Shown here in pieces: positions 11,240 through 22,200 of a DNA stretch of 64,000 nt (its first letter is position 1; each line of letters begins with the position of its first letter). The translations under genes and the position numbers were made by a program. Below the pieces are notes generated by a model. That model saw nothing but the letters and a program-made list of their open reading frames with translations, did not search any database and had not been told where the DNA came from. The stretch is from Pogona vitticeps (Eukaryota; Chordata; Lepidosauria; Squamata; Agamidae), in the NCBI RefSeq assembly GCF_051106095.1, contig NC_135786.1, forward strand, positions 140,682,501 through 140,746,500, in the 5' to 3' direction.

Positions 11240-13023
11240 TTTTTTTTCCCAGTGGGAATAGTCATGTTCATCTGATGCAGGGAAAAAACCTCACAGAAGG
11301 ATCCTGTGGCACCTTAAAAGAATTGGATACAGTAGCAGGGGAAGGCCTGGAGAGAGATAGTCCCTTGAATAACCAGAGTAATAGTGGTGCTGAAGCTGAG
11401 TTCATGCTTTTGAAGAATCCCAATAAGCATTATTTTGCCCAGGAGCAGGAGGAGAACATTAGCTTGGGGGTTTGCTTTGAAGCAGCCAGAACGTCCACTG
11501 TATTGTCTTCTGAATGCCCTGAGAGATTTTGCATGGATAAAGACCTTTTGTATAGGGAAACTTTAGCCACCCTATACAGAGGAAAAGGAGAACCTTAAAA
11601 GCAATTAGTGGTCCCAAGTAAATACAGGGAGAAAATCATAAATTAAGCTCACAGTAGTTTGTTTGGGGACACACATGGGGATCACATGAACCAAAAGAAG
11701 GGTTGCCCAGAACTTCTTTTCGCCAGGTATGGGTAAACAGATTACTTATTATTGCAGAACTTGTGATGTCTGACAGAGACGAGGGACAGGGCAGGATAGG
11801 ACTAAAGCCAAATGATGTCCTTTGCCAGTCATCTCTACCCCACTCCAAAGGCTGGGAATCGATCTGGTGGGTCCTTTGCCTAAAGCCACCAGAAGGGGGA
11901 ATAAGTACATTCTGACCGTTATGGACTTTGCCACTAGATATCCTGAGGCAATTCCATTACGTAACATGGAAACTGACATGGTGGCAAATGTCTTAATCAA
12001 TTACAAGAGCCGATTGGGATTTGCTAGTGAAATAGTCAGTGATTTGGGAACTAGCTTCACCTCTAGACTGATAAATAGATTTTGGAAGGCCTGTGGTATA
12101 ACCCAAATCAACTCTACACCATATCATCCTGAGACTAATGGACTAATTGAAAATTTTAATGGCATATTAGTGTGCATGATTAAGGCCTATGTAGTAGAGA
12201 ACCAGCCAGCCGAGGGTCACAAGCTACAATTAGCTTGGGAGGGTCTCTATAAAGTAGTGTCAAAAATTGAACAAGGGAAATTATGTGATTCAGAAGGAGG
12301 AAGATGTAAGCCCTGATGCCTCAAAGAGGGATGCATCTAAAGATGTTCGGGAGGAGAAGAGGGAACTGCCTACCCTTTCCCCAGCTGAGAATGTGAAGCC
12401 ATGAGCCAGACTTAAAGCAGGCTTCACTATAAAATGCCCAGCAGACGACATCCAGTGGTCAACCGAGTGGCCAATGACCGCCAGCTGATGGAAGAGGTTG
12501 CGGAGGAAGGAGCCAGTGGTCAACAGAGAGACTCCTGAGTGCCAACAGACGTGTATCCAGCCGAAGGAGGTGATGACAACCGGACCAGTCCACGGCGCAC
12601 CTTATTAAGATAGGAAAGTAAAAGACTTGGACTTTGCAAATTTTGCCTTTGTAACACAGACTCAGATCGTGCCTCGAAAGCCCACGACATTGTCGCGGAT
12701 GCGCTTTCCAGGAGGCTAGATGAATGATGCAAGGACTTTTAAAAGAAACTGGAATGGACTATGATTTACAGGTTAATTATTTATGTAAATGTTTCCTGAT
12801 TGTAAAGATATTTCTGTATGGGTGAAAATATTAAATGTAGTAAATGTAAATGATAAGGTAAAGTATATTATTGAATAGTAGTAAAATGTTTAATGTATAA
12901 GGTATAGTAATTGTTATGTTAAATGTGTTATATGGTAAGTAAAGTTTAAAGCAATTGTGCCTGTTTGTTTAGGAGGAAAAACGTGTTTCCCCTCCCAAAC
13001 AAACATATTTAAGGGGGGAGGTC
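11240..13023 (+). mobile_element. Fossil Ty3/Gypsy LTR retrotransposon, internal part
   Basis: Remnant of the inner region of a Ty3/Gypsy-type element. The clearest part is an integrase core (about 11822-12230) with a GIDLVGPLPKATRRG block and an STPYHPETNGL block. A short peptide typical of the pol RNase H end (VADALSRRL, near 12684) lies downstream of the integrase, so parts are missing or rearranged. A purine-rich tract lies just before the 3' LTR. I find no 5' LTR and no gag. The copy is clearly broken, with many breaks, and looks old. Confidence 0.8.
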
Positions 13024-13370
13024 TGTAGCGTTCACTCTTATTATGTTAAGTAGTTATGAATATTCATGTTTTAGGCTAATATTGCTGAGAGGCGGAGCTG
13101 AGAAAAATGTAATAAAGTGGTGGAATCAGAGAGTGAAACAGTCAGTCAGAGAGTCAGTGAGAGAGAGAGTGGAGAAAGAGATAGAGTGTGGTATTTGGGA
13201 GATCTGAGGTGTGAGTAGAATGAAAAATGAATAAGAACTGTAATGATAAATAGAAGGGTGAGATTGATGATAATAGAAGTTACCTATGATTAATATTCAG
13301 AGATCTGTAATCAATAAAAACGTTTTATTTAAAAGACAGTGAAGTTTGCACCTGCGTCTTCATCCTTCCA
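13024..13370 (+). mobile_element. 3' LTR of the fossil Gypsy element
   Basis: Starts TGTAGCG directly after a purine-rich tract and ends near CATCCTTCCA. It contains an AATAAA-type signal in its 3' half. The right boundary is approximate. No matching 5' LTR is present in the window. Confidence 0.65.
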
Positions 13371-13488
13371 TAATTAATATTGATTCAGTGATGAACTGAT
13401 GGCAGTGGGGTAAAAAGGAGTAGTAGTTTGCCTTCATGTGCTCTGCATTTGGAGGGTCAGGCAAGGGGCACAAGGGGCGAATGTCACA

Positions 13489-13682
13489 GTTGTTCTTCCG
13501 AACATTTCGCCAGTCTCTGTGGCCGGCATCTTCAGAGGACAGGAGTCAGAACTCTTGTCTGTGCACAGACAGAATTATGACTCCAGTCCTGTGAAGATGC
13601 CGGCCACAGAGACTGGCGAAACGTTAGGAAGAACAACCTTCAGAACACGGCCAAAGAGCCCGAAAACCCACAACAACCATAA
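13489..13682. mobile_element. Penelope-like inverted dimer
   Basis: Two copies of one unit stand head to head around TCTGTGCACAGA (13558-13569). Each arm carries GATGCCGGCCACAGAGACTG followed by GGCGAAA, and the plus arm continues to CCCGAAAACCCACAAC. This unit is a common squamate interspersed repeat and fits the end of a Penelope-like retroelement. In the arm read from the minus strand, the segment CTGAAGA ... GGCGAAA resembles a hammerhead ribozyme core. Confidence 0.65.
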
Positions 13683-14715
13683 CATTTATTAGTCTCTAAG
13701 GCATCAAAAGGCTAGGGTTTTCATTTCATTCTCTCATATTTTGGATGCCTTTTAATTTGAGATTCATTATGTACACAACAAGCAGAAGGAGTCTGAGACT
13801 GGGCTTGTGTTAGGGAAAAGGCAACGAAAGAGCACAATCAACTGAGCATCATTAATGCTACCTGACAGATAAAACAGACACCCCTCTTTCTCTCAGGAAC
13901 TATATGTTTGTTTAGCTACCATGAAGCCACTGATGATGGAAGTTACACCCAGTGTTCTTCCATAGATTTTAATTGATCGCATATTGAAACTTCTTTATAA
14001 ACACTTCTTTGATAAATTTAGCTGATTGACGTGCAAAGAATATTGAGGAATATTTAACTGGACTGTAAACCAAGAGAAGAGTACATTTTAAAAGCTCATA
14101 GTAATTAAGTTGTTGCTGCTGCTAGCTGACAGAGCACATTATTGCATAAGCTATCAATACATCATACAACAAATGACAAGTGAGAAATATATGTTTTGAA
14201 TGAATAATAATGTCACTAGATGTTTGTCTTGTTCAGTCAGTCCAATTACAGGGGCTTGATGGCTTAATTGGTCTTCAGACTGTTAACTCCCTACCATCTA
14301 TAATTTTAGCCTGTGACAGAGTTTCATCACTCTGTTACAGTGGTGCTGATTTGCTAAACCAGATAGGCACGAGGCAAATCAGCCTTTCTTTGAAAATTGC
14401 AGCAGTTGTAATTTCTAAGATAAACATATTGCATCTCTATATTTACTTGTTTGTTTCAGCCTAATCCTGTTAATTACCCACAAAAATAGCCTCTCTGGGT
14501 GCCATCTTAGTTGCTGAGCTTGGCTACCGTCATGGCTTATCTCCACCTGTCTCTTGCTGTGTGAATTAGTTGTTCTGTACAAAAGCTCAGACAGTTTTAG
14601 AATTGCTTGGGAAAGAATTAATTGTTTCTGGTTCACTTTTGTAATTTTAATTAAAAGGGTAATGCAATCACTTGGTTTTTGAGGTAAACCAACTTATAGG
14701 AGTTTATAACAGGAC

Positions 14716-14863
14716 CAGGGGCATTTGACTTGAATCATAATTTAAATCACAATTTAATTTATTATTATTATTATTTAAATAAAAAATCAATTTTTCAACT
14801 TTAAACCATGATTTAAGTCAATTTAATTTTTTTAAAAAAATCATTGCTTTTTATCCACCCTTT
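14716..14863 (-). repeat. AT-rich nonautonomous DNA-element fragment
   Basis: Repeated (A)TTTAAATCA-like words, ending in TTTTTATCCACCC on the plus strand. The same end, inverted, opens the repeat at 54966-55443. No coding capacity; the superfamily is not clear. Confidence 0.5.
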
Positions 14864-15355
14864 CTTGCCACCTGTGATGCAGATGATGGGGGAGGGTAAT
14901 CCTGAACAAGATGATATGAGACTCCTGGGAAGAGGATGGGATAGGAAACATTGCTTCTATGAATTTCCTTAAGGTTAACTTGTCTTATAATATAAGCCCA
15001 ATGTCAGGCAAATCCACCCTTCCCTTGCACCCACTGTAATCCATCTAACATTGTTCAGAAAGGATACCCTACTTTGCAGGGATTTCAAAGGGTGGCGAAG
15101 ATTGTTACAAATGGTAAAGTGATGAGAAACATTTATTTTGCCAACATCCCTGAGTTAACTTAGCTGAAGATCAGATCCCTAGGATTTATAATTTAGCATG
15201 TATTTGACGGGGGGGGGGGTGCCTGTGAGAGAGAAACCTTCTTAGCTTCATTGTATTGTAATTCCAAGGTCCTGGTAAATAAAAAAAGATGAAATTCATG
15301 TCGCCTTGAAACTAGTATTCATTTGTAGTGATAATTTCTGTTCTTTTTGTCCTAG

Positions 15356-15496
15356 GACACATTACCATTACGCAGTATTTACTCAACTATTATCCTGGCC
15401 TTGATATTGAGAAAAGGAATATCTTCGGATTTACTGCACTTATGAAGTCTGCAATGCAAGGCCGAGCTGAATGCGTCAGAGCCTTAATGTTGGCAG
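15356..15496 (+). CDS. ANKRD33B: ANKRD33B internal exon (ankyrin repeats)
   Basis: Internal exon of 141 bp with a TCCTAG acceptor and a GTATAT donor. The first two bases (GA) complete the Gly codon started by the exon at 1457-1586, and one base is left over at the end. The peptide reads [20 protein letters not shown], then [20 protein letters not shown], then VRALMLAG. This is the second helix and turn of one ankyrin repeat (the DIEKRN turn) followed by a nearly whole repeat starting at [13 protein letters not shown]. The phases agree on both sides, which supports a working gene. The open frame runs on past the donor by chance to a stop near 15618. Confidence 0.9.
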
Positions 15497-15696
15497 GTAT
15501 ATTGTGTTCTCTGTTAATTATTCTCATTCCCACTCAATCACTGTACAAATGTGCAGTTTTGGGAGACTATGTTAATACGTTCTGCTTGGTATTAGTCCAA
15601 ATTACCAAAAATAAATAAATTGTTGTTGGTAACTTCTGTTACCAAATTTCAGAGTTTGCAAATGTTACAATAAGTGGTTTATTCATTAGCATCAGT

Positions 15697-16448
15697 GTTA
15701 CTGTTGTTGTTTAGTCGTTAAGTTGCGTCTGACTCTTTGTGACCCATGGACCAGAGCACACCAGGCCCTCCTGTCTTCCACTGCCTCCTGGAGTTTGGTC
15801 AAATTCATGCTTCAGTGACACTGTCCAACCATCTCATCCTCTGTCGTCCCCTTCTCCTCTTGCCTTCACACTTTCCCAACATCAGGGTCTTTTCCAGGGA
15901 AAACCCTTGTGTACAAGTTTCCAGGTCTTTTCCTCATCTTCTCATGAGATGGCCAAAGTTTTGGACCCTAAGCTTCAGGATCTGTCCTTCCAGTGAGCAC
16001 TCAGGGTTGATTTCCTTTAGAATGGATAGGTTTGTTCTCCTTGCAGTCCAGGGGACTCTCAAGAATCTCATCCAGCACCACAATTCAAAAGCATCAATTC
16101 TTCGGCAGTCAGCTTTTTTCATGGTCCAACTCTCAATTCCATAGATCGCTATTGGAAAAAACATAGCTTTGACTATTCGGACCTTTGTCAGCAAGGTGAT
16201 GTCTCTGCTTTTTAAGATGCTGTCTAGGTTTATCATCGCTTTCCTCCCAAGAAGAAGGTGTTTTTTATTTTCATGGCTGCTGTCACCATCTGCAGTGATC
16301 ATGGAGCCCAAGAAAGTAAAATCTGTCACTGCCTCCATATCTTCCCCTTCTATTTGCCAGGAGGTGATGGGACCAGTGGCCATGATCTTCATTTTTTTGA
16401 TGTTGAGCTTCAGGCCATTTTTTGCGCTCTCCTCTTTGACCCTCATTA
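15697..16448 (-). mobile_element. BovB LINE 3' fragment, minus strand
   Basis: The plus strand begins with the reversed BovB 3' end (TTGTTGTTTAGTCG, then TGCGTCTGACTC). On the minus strand it encodes NGLKLNIKKMKIMATGPITS, SRDITLLTKVRIVKAM and the C-terminal RIDAFELWCWMRFLRVPWTA and FGHLMRR. It is 5'-truncated at 16448, against an L2 fragment. An insertion of about 34 bp near 15900-15935, flanked by a GGTCTTTTCC repeat, is absent from the copy at 3745. Confidence 0.9.
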
Positions 16449-17044
16449 AGAGCTGGATGGGGCAGTGTGTCCTTTTTTGTTCTGCTGGACCTCCCAGTGG
16501 TTTTTGATACTATTGACTATGGTATCTTTCTGGGCCACATGTCTGGGATGGGAGGCACTGTTTTAAAGTGACTTTAGTCCTTCCTGGATGGGTGGGCCCA
16601 GAAGGTGGTGCTGGGGACTCATGTTCAACGCCCTGACTGTTGGCCTGTGGTGTCTGGGTTCCATTACGTCCTCATGCTAGTTGATATATTTTCTGGAATT
16701 TTTTAGTTGTCTCCTGTTTCCTGATATTACCCAAATTTATCTCTTGTGTCCACCCAACAAAAATGATCTGTTTTAGTTCTAAAGCAGTGCACAGTGTCAG
16801 TAATGGACTGAATAAACAGATTGAAGTTTAATCCAGAAAAAAACTAAGTGTTCCTAGTCAGTTGAAAAGCTGATGACGGAATAGGCACTCAGTCTGTGCT
16901 GGAGGGGTTAACCACTTCCCTGGAAAACTTAGGTTTGCAGCCTGGATGTGCTCCTGAGATTTGATGCCTGGTTTTCAGCGGTGGTCAGGAGTGCATTTGC
17001 AGATGTCTTGATTTGGCAACAGTGACATATGTCTTATGTCCACA

Positions 17045-17597
17045 CTCCACAGTGAGCAAAATGTGAATTCACTCACATTCTCTCACTGTGATGTTGCACT
17101 GGGGAATCTGGGTTTCTCAGAGTCTGTTTGAATCACCTGGCCACACAGGGATTGAGGAGGAAACCCTTGTGTACGAGTTGTTTGCAGCTCTATTATAGAC
17201 TTGCAGGTGGAGTATTTACAAGGGAACTACCTAATAAACTATTAGCAAGGGTTTCCTCCTCTCATTATCTATTTTTTTAAAAGATAATCTTGCTGATGGA
17301 GAAAGACTTTACTCTCTGTTCCTAAGCTGTTAAAATGAAGCTCTTGCATTAGGAGAAAGGCTTTGCTCTCCATTCCTATAAATGTGTGATGGCATGGTGG
17401 CTTTTCTGCATTGGTTCAAGCTATCACATCCACTGAATCACCGTGAATGAATCTGTTTTTTAAAGAAGCAAAAGCTACAGTTGGGGCAGGGGGAAACTTT
17501 GGGCTAATTTTCATTTCCGTCCACATTATGTGGTCAGTGGGGAAAATGCAAATCAGCCTATCACAATTCTTAAACATTACAAAAAAAATTACCAGTG
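17045..17597. repeat. Unassigned insertion in L2 with an internal inverted repeat
   Basis: This stretch breaks the L2 alignment. A perfect 15-bp inverted pair AGGAGGAAACCCTTG (17155-17169) and CAAGGGTTTCCTCCT (17246-17260) lies in it. I see neither terminal repeats at its edges nor a target duplication. Family unknown. Confidence 0.4.
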
Positions 17598-17771
17598 TGG
17601 TTGCACCCTTAGTTAGATCCTTCTTAGATTACTTCTTTGATTACTATAACATGCTCTTTGAACAGTCTATAAAGATGGTTCAAAACTTCAACTGGTTTGA
17701 ATTGCAGCAGCCAGACTGCTGACTGGGGCCAGTTACAGGGATCATACAGTGTCCATTATAACAAAAGTAAA

Positions 17772-18008
17772 GTGTGCTGCTTATATACTGCCCCATAGTG
17801 CTTCAAGCACTCTCTGAGCGGTTTACAAGTTAATTATGCAGGCTACACGTCCCCCCCCCCCGCGCGCGAACTGGGTACTCATTTTACCGACCTCGGAAGG
17901 ATAGAAGGCTGAGTCAACCTTGAGCTGGCTTCCTGGGATGGAATCCTGGGTCGTGAGCACAGTTTTGGCTGCAGTACAGTGGTTTAACCACTGCGCCACG
18001 AGGCTCAG
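17772..18008 (-). mobile_element. tRNA-derived SINE (GCCTCGTGGCGCAGTGG head)
   Basis: The sense strand is minus: a head GCCTCGTGGCGCAGTGGTT with a GTGCTCACGACCCAGGATTC B-box region, a body with CAAGGTTGACTCAGCCTTC and GGTCGGTAAAATGAGTACCC, and a tail ending in GGGGCAGTATATAAGCAGC. It looks full length, with a poly-G/GC slippage tract in the middle (plus-strand CCCCCCCCCCGCGCGCG). It is inserted in the L2 remnant. It resembles the lizard SINE families in general use; I do not assign a formal name. Confidence 0.8.
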
Positions 18009-18622
18009 TCTCAAACACTATCAGTCTGTTCCCAGGGCCAATTTAAAGTGTTGGTTATAACTAGAACTGAGCAAAAAAAGTGAACCACAAATCAAAAAAT
18101 CCAGTGAATTGGGTTGATTTGTAGTTCATTTCACAACCCAGCTTAGGAATCCCATTTGCCAAAGCAAAACGAAATGCTGAACTTTTTCCCCCTTTGGCAT
18201 TTTGTTTGCTTCAGCAAAAGAGGATGCCCATCTGCCCCCTTCCCATTGCCCCCATCACCTCCACCTACCTGCTCCTACTGCCTGCACCACCACAAGTGCC
18301 ATCACAGTTGCTGAGTCACAGTGACTCAGCATACACACATCTGTTCACAATGGCAGCTCATTAATAACACATTTATCCAGGTTCAGGCCTATAAAAATTA
18401 CAGTATCCTGACATTCAGAGACAGTGGGCCTGGCTTCCCTGCCGGGAGGTAGCAGCTGCCTCTGAGCATGCGCTCTGAGCTGATTAGAAGCAGTGATCAG
18501 CTCCTGGAAAAGGTCTTCAGGAAATCACCTGAAGATTAAAAATGGATCTTTATGGGTTATTCTACCAAGATGATTCCAGTCCTGACAAGGCTGTGCTTCA
18601 TGTGACCATGAACATAGGAATA

Positions 18623-19202
18623 CAGTGGCGGCTCGCTTAGCGATGTTAATTCGTTCCGAAAAATCACTGCTAAGCGATTTCATTGCTAAGCAAAACGTGG
18701 TTTCCAATTGAAATGCATTAAAAACCGGATAATCCGTTCCAATAGGAACGAATTGCCGTCCTTAAGCGAAAATTGCCATAGGAAACATTGCTAAGCAAAA
18801 CGTGGTTCCCCAATTGAAATGCATTGAAACCTATTCAGTGCATCTCAATGGGGGAAAAATACAACAGCAAATTAAAAAAGAGTCAGACCAAAGTCAAATT
18901 TGGTTAACAAAGGGTTAAGTCCTGTTGCACTTTATGATTTCAAACATTTTAAATAGTAAACTTTAACTTTATAAATAACAGAAAAACATTTAAAAAACAG
19001 CAAACATGAGGCTGTTTAAACCATCGTTAAGCGAAACAGGGGACCCAAAATTTAATCGCTATGCGAAGCATGGTCCCAACCATCGCTAAGCGAAAATCGC
19101 CCATAGGGACCATCGCTAAATGAAGTGCAAAAACGCTCTGAAGAAGTCATCACTAAGCGATTTCATTGCTTAACGGAGCGCCCGTTAAGTGAGGCACCAT
19201 TG
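18623..19202. mobile_element. Nonautonomous pogo/Tigger-like element, 580 bp
   Basis: Flanked by TA (18621-18622, 19203-19204). Ends CAGTGGCGGCTCGCTTA and TAAGTGAGGCACCATTG. It contains many repeats of a CGCTAAGCGAAAA-like word. It has no open frame for a transposase. Related by its ends to 4043 and 57008, but with a different inner sequence. Confidence 0.82.
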
Positions 19203-19204
19203 TA

Positions 19205-22200
19205 TAATAATCCCAGATCAATCCAAATGCATATTTAGTGTAAAGCTTGTAACTAGTTGCTTCTTTTGAGCTGTACTCCCAGAATCCCTCAACCAGCATC
19301 GCTACGTCTAGGCTGCTTGGGCCCCAGTATCCTTTTGTACAGCTTCCCAAATGTCCTGGAGGTTCAGCTCCAGTTCCCCCTCCCCTTTTGATGAAGCAGC
19401 AAAAGTGGCATAGTCACTTTAAAATCACAATTTTCCTGCTTAGAGTATGTTTGTACATGGTTTTCAAGTAGACTAATGATGTGTAATGTATCCACTTCTG
19501 TTTGAAGCACGAAAACCGTATTTCTGCCTTGTCAAATTTCAGTGGCAAAACCAGCGATGCTACAGTACAGTCCCTCACAGGTTCTCAATGATGGGGACGG
19601 TCCCTCAACTTACAGAGTTTGCCCACTGTTCTTTTAGACCAACTGAAATTCCTGGATCATCCTTAAATGTAGCATCACTCAGAGGGAACTGCAATATCCT
19701 AGCCCAGGGCATGCTTGACTAAGGTAGGGCATGTCTTCTCCAGAAAAAACTTTAGCTAGTCAACAGATCAAAACTGCCAAAAAGCACTTAGTATTCTTAC
19801 CACCATTATTTCTGGCCTTTGGCTATCCAGGAACCATTTGGATCGGCTCCAGGTTTGGCAGATGTTGCAACAATACCTGATGTCTAGGGAATAAGGTACA
19901 GCAAGAGGCAGGGAAGGCTGGGTCAAATGTTATTGCAATGGAAGTTTGCTTTCACACACATACAAATTAAACTATCAGTTCATGATAGGGCATATTGGAA
20001 CATATTGTAGATTGTCTGGTAGGTAAGAATTTGCTATTTTCTTCTTACAGGGCGATAGAAAGATTCCTGTAGGAGCTCCTTTTAATGTATTTCCGACCAC
20101 TAGGGGACTTGATTTTAGTAGTGGTGTGGACATGGTTCATTCCTGATGTTTCCTTTAGGGAAGCTGTGATTTTGAAAGTTACTGGCCCAGCATTATATTT
20201 AGAAATAATTCATGGATTAACAAATGCTCAGCAATCGCTAGAAATAACACGGCTTCTAGTTCTGTAAAGAGGATGAAATGGGGATTTATCACTGAAAGGC
20301 TGAGACAAAACTGAATTAAGTTCATGTGTCCCTATTTTGAGAACTTTGAAAGTAACCCAGTGCAAGATTACTTATTGTTTTAGCAGGTATTATAGAACAG
20401 TGATTCATACAATAAAGAACATGAACATGAAAATCATCTTCATTCTTCTTTACCACTTTCTTTCTGGCACATCTTTCATAACCTAGCTACCCGTCTTATG
20501 CCATAACATGCTTCTCCATACCCATGTGGAAACCACTAAGGTTCTTACAAAAAAAAAAAAAAAACTTATAAGGTTTTACAGTTCTTATAAACAAAAGTTC
20601 ATAAAACTAAATGACCATGTCTGTGTTCCTTGCCTTGCAATTGCAGCTTAGTAGCCCTTTGTTTTCATGGTTGATCCATGCTAAAGATCAACAGAAATGG
20701 CGAAGCAATGCTAGTAGTATTAGGACTTAGCTTGGCTTCACTTGCTAATGTAAAAACATACATAAATAAGCCTTGTATTCTATAAGCCACCTTGTTGGGG
20801 AAAATGTAACTGGAAATTAAAGAGTTAACGTGTGCCAGATATTTGAAGATCTTTTAACAAAACTCATAACTTAAAACAAAGCAAGGAGTAACAAGTTTGA
20901 GTTCAAACTTATTCCAGTAATAATTCTACTGGAAACCCAGCTCAGATATTTCCATGAATAACACTTACAGATCATCTTGCAAGATGTATAGCTGCATTAA
21001 TTTCATTTAATAGGCTGTCAATATTAAAAACTGACAGGCCTGCTCAGATTATTTATTCTGAAAGAAAATACCTGTTTGAAACAGAGTAGACTATGTCTAG
21101 ATGGGCGGCATATAAATGCAATAAATAAATAAATAAAATAAATAAATAAATAAACAGAAGCTTTTTCTTAGGAGAATCAAGATGAAGAGGTGGTAGACAC
21201 GTTTCTTATAAAACTGCTTGCAGACCTGATGTGATTTTGAATGACAAAGAGAATGTCATATTAGTTGAAATGGAATATTCATGTCTGACCCATGTGGCAA
21301 AGCAGTTGAATACAGTTTAAAGTACACCTTTTTATCCCTGGGACATTTCCCAAGTGAGAACATGCAGCAAGAATTTGACGCACTGCTAGAAGGCAGTGGT
21401 TTATTGTGTTCACCCTGAAAGACCCACAATTTTATTCTGCACCTGTGCAGTGCAAGTCCTCCAGCTTTCCTTGTGGAGTAATCTTGACCTTCCTTTTCAA
21501 CAGAGAAATCTGACTTCACATGTGCCTTAAGGGGCGAGATGAACAGCTGCCATTCAGTTCTCTTCTGACTTCTGCTACCATATGCCCTTCAGAACACATC
21601 TCAAGCAGGACTAACATTGCCAGAAGCAAGATAGACGAGATTTATTTGCTTTTATTATATATATATAAAAAAGCAAAACGAAATATGTATTACCCTTCTA
21701 AAGAGGTAGAGGTCAAGAGCGTACTTTCTGCTGTGATCTACTCTGAGGTGATAAAACGCAGTACAAATAATAGGCATTACATTTCAGTCAACAGGTCATC
21801 ACTGCTTATATAACATCAAATTTTCTACAGATATCTGGGAAGTGATGCCTCTGAGCCCATTCACAATTCCATAGCAAAATGAAAGGGGAGAGGTTAGGGA
21901 ACCAAAAAAGTAGTTATTTCAAGTATGGACTTTCTTTAAAATGTTGGGTTTTTTGGAGGAGGTGGTTTACACCAAAAGAAGAAGAAGAAAAAGGTAGAAA
22001 GCACCAAAGGTAGAAAGTTTTGAACCTCTTCAGACAGAACACTTGTATGGGGTAAGGAAATAGAGTTGTGTACATATTTTAAGATGTCATGGGCAGTAAT
22101 GGATGATAACACCACACTCAATCTTTCTAGTAATGTTTGCATTACTTACAGTGTGGCACTCTGTGCTTGTTAGGGCTGGGGTTGCCAGGACTCAAGATTG

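Larger units (their letters stand above)
16453..18062 (+). mobile_element. L2 LINE remnant, + strand, interrupted
   Basis: RT-domain remnants of an L2 LINE in order: a TTTGATACTATTGACTATGG block (16504-16523), the stretch with CTTCCTGGATGG and AGAAGGTGGTGCTGGGGAC, a later block with AATCCAGAAAAAAACTAAG, then after a foreign stretch (about 17045-17597) a block with TTCAACTGGTTTGAATTGCA and GCTGACTGGGGCCAGTTAC (17717-17735). A SINE (17772-18008) separates the last piece (CCAGGGCCAATTTAAAGTG). Heavily decayed. Confidence 0.75.
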
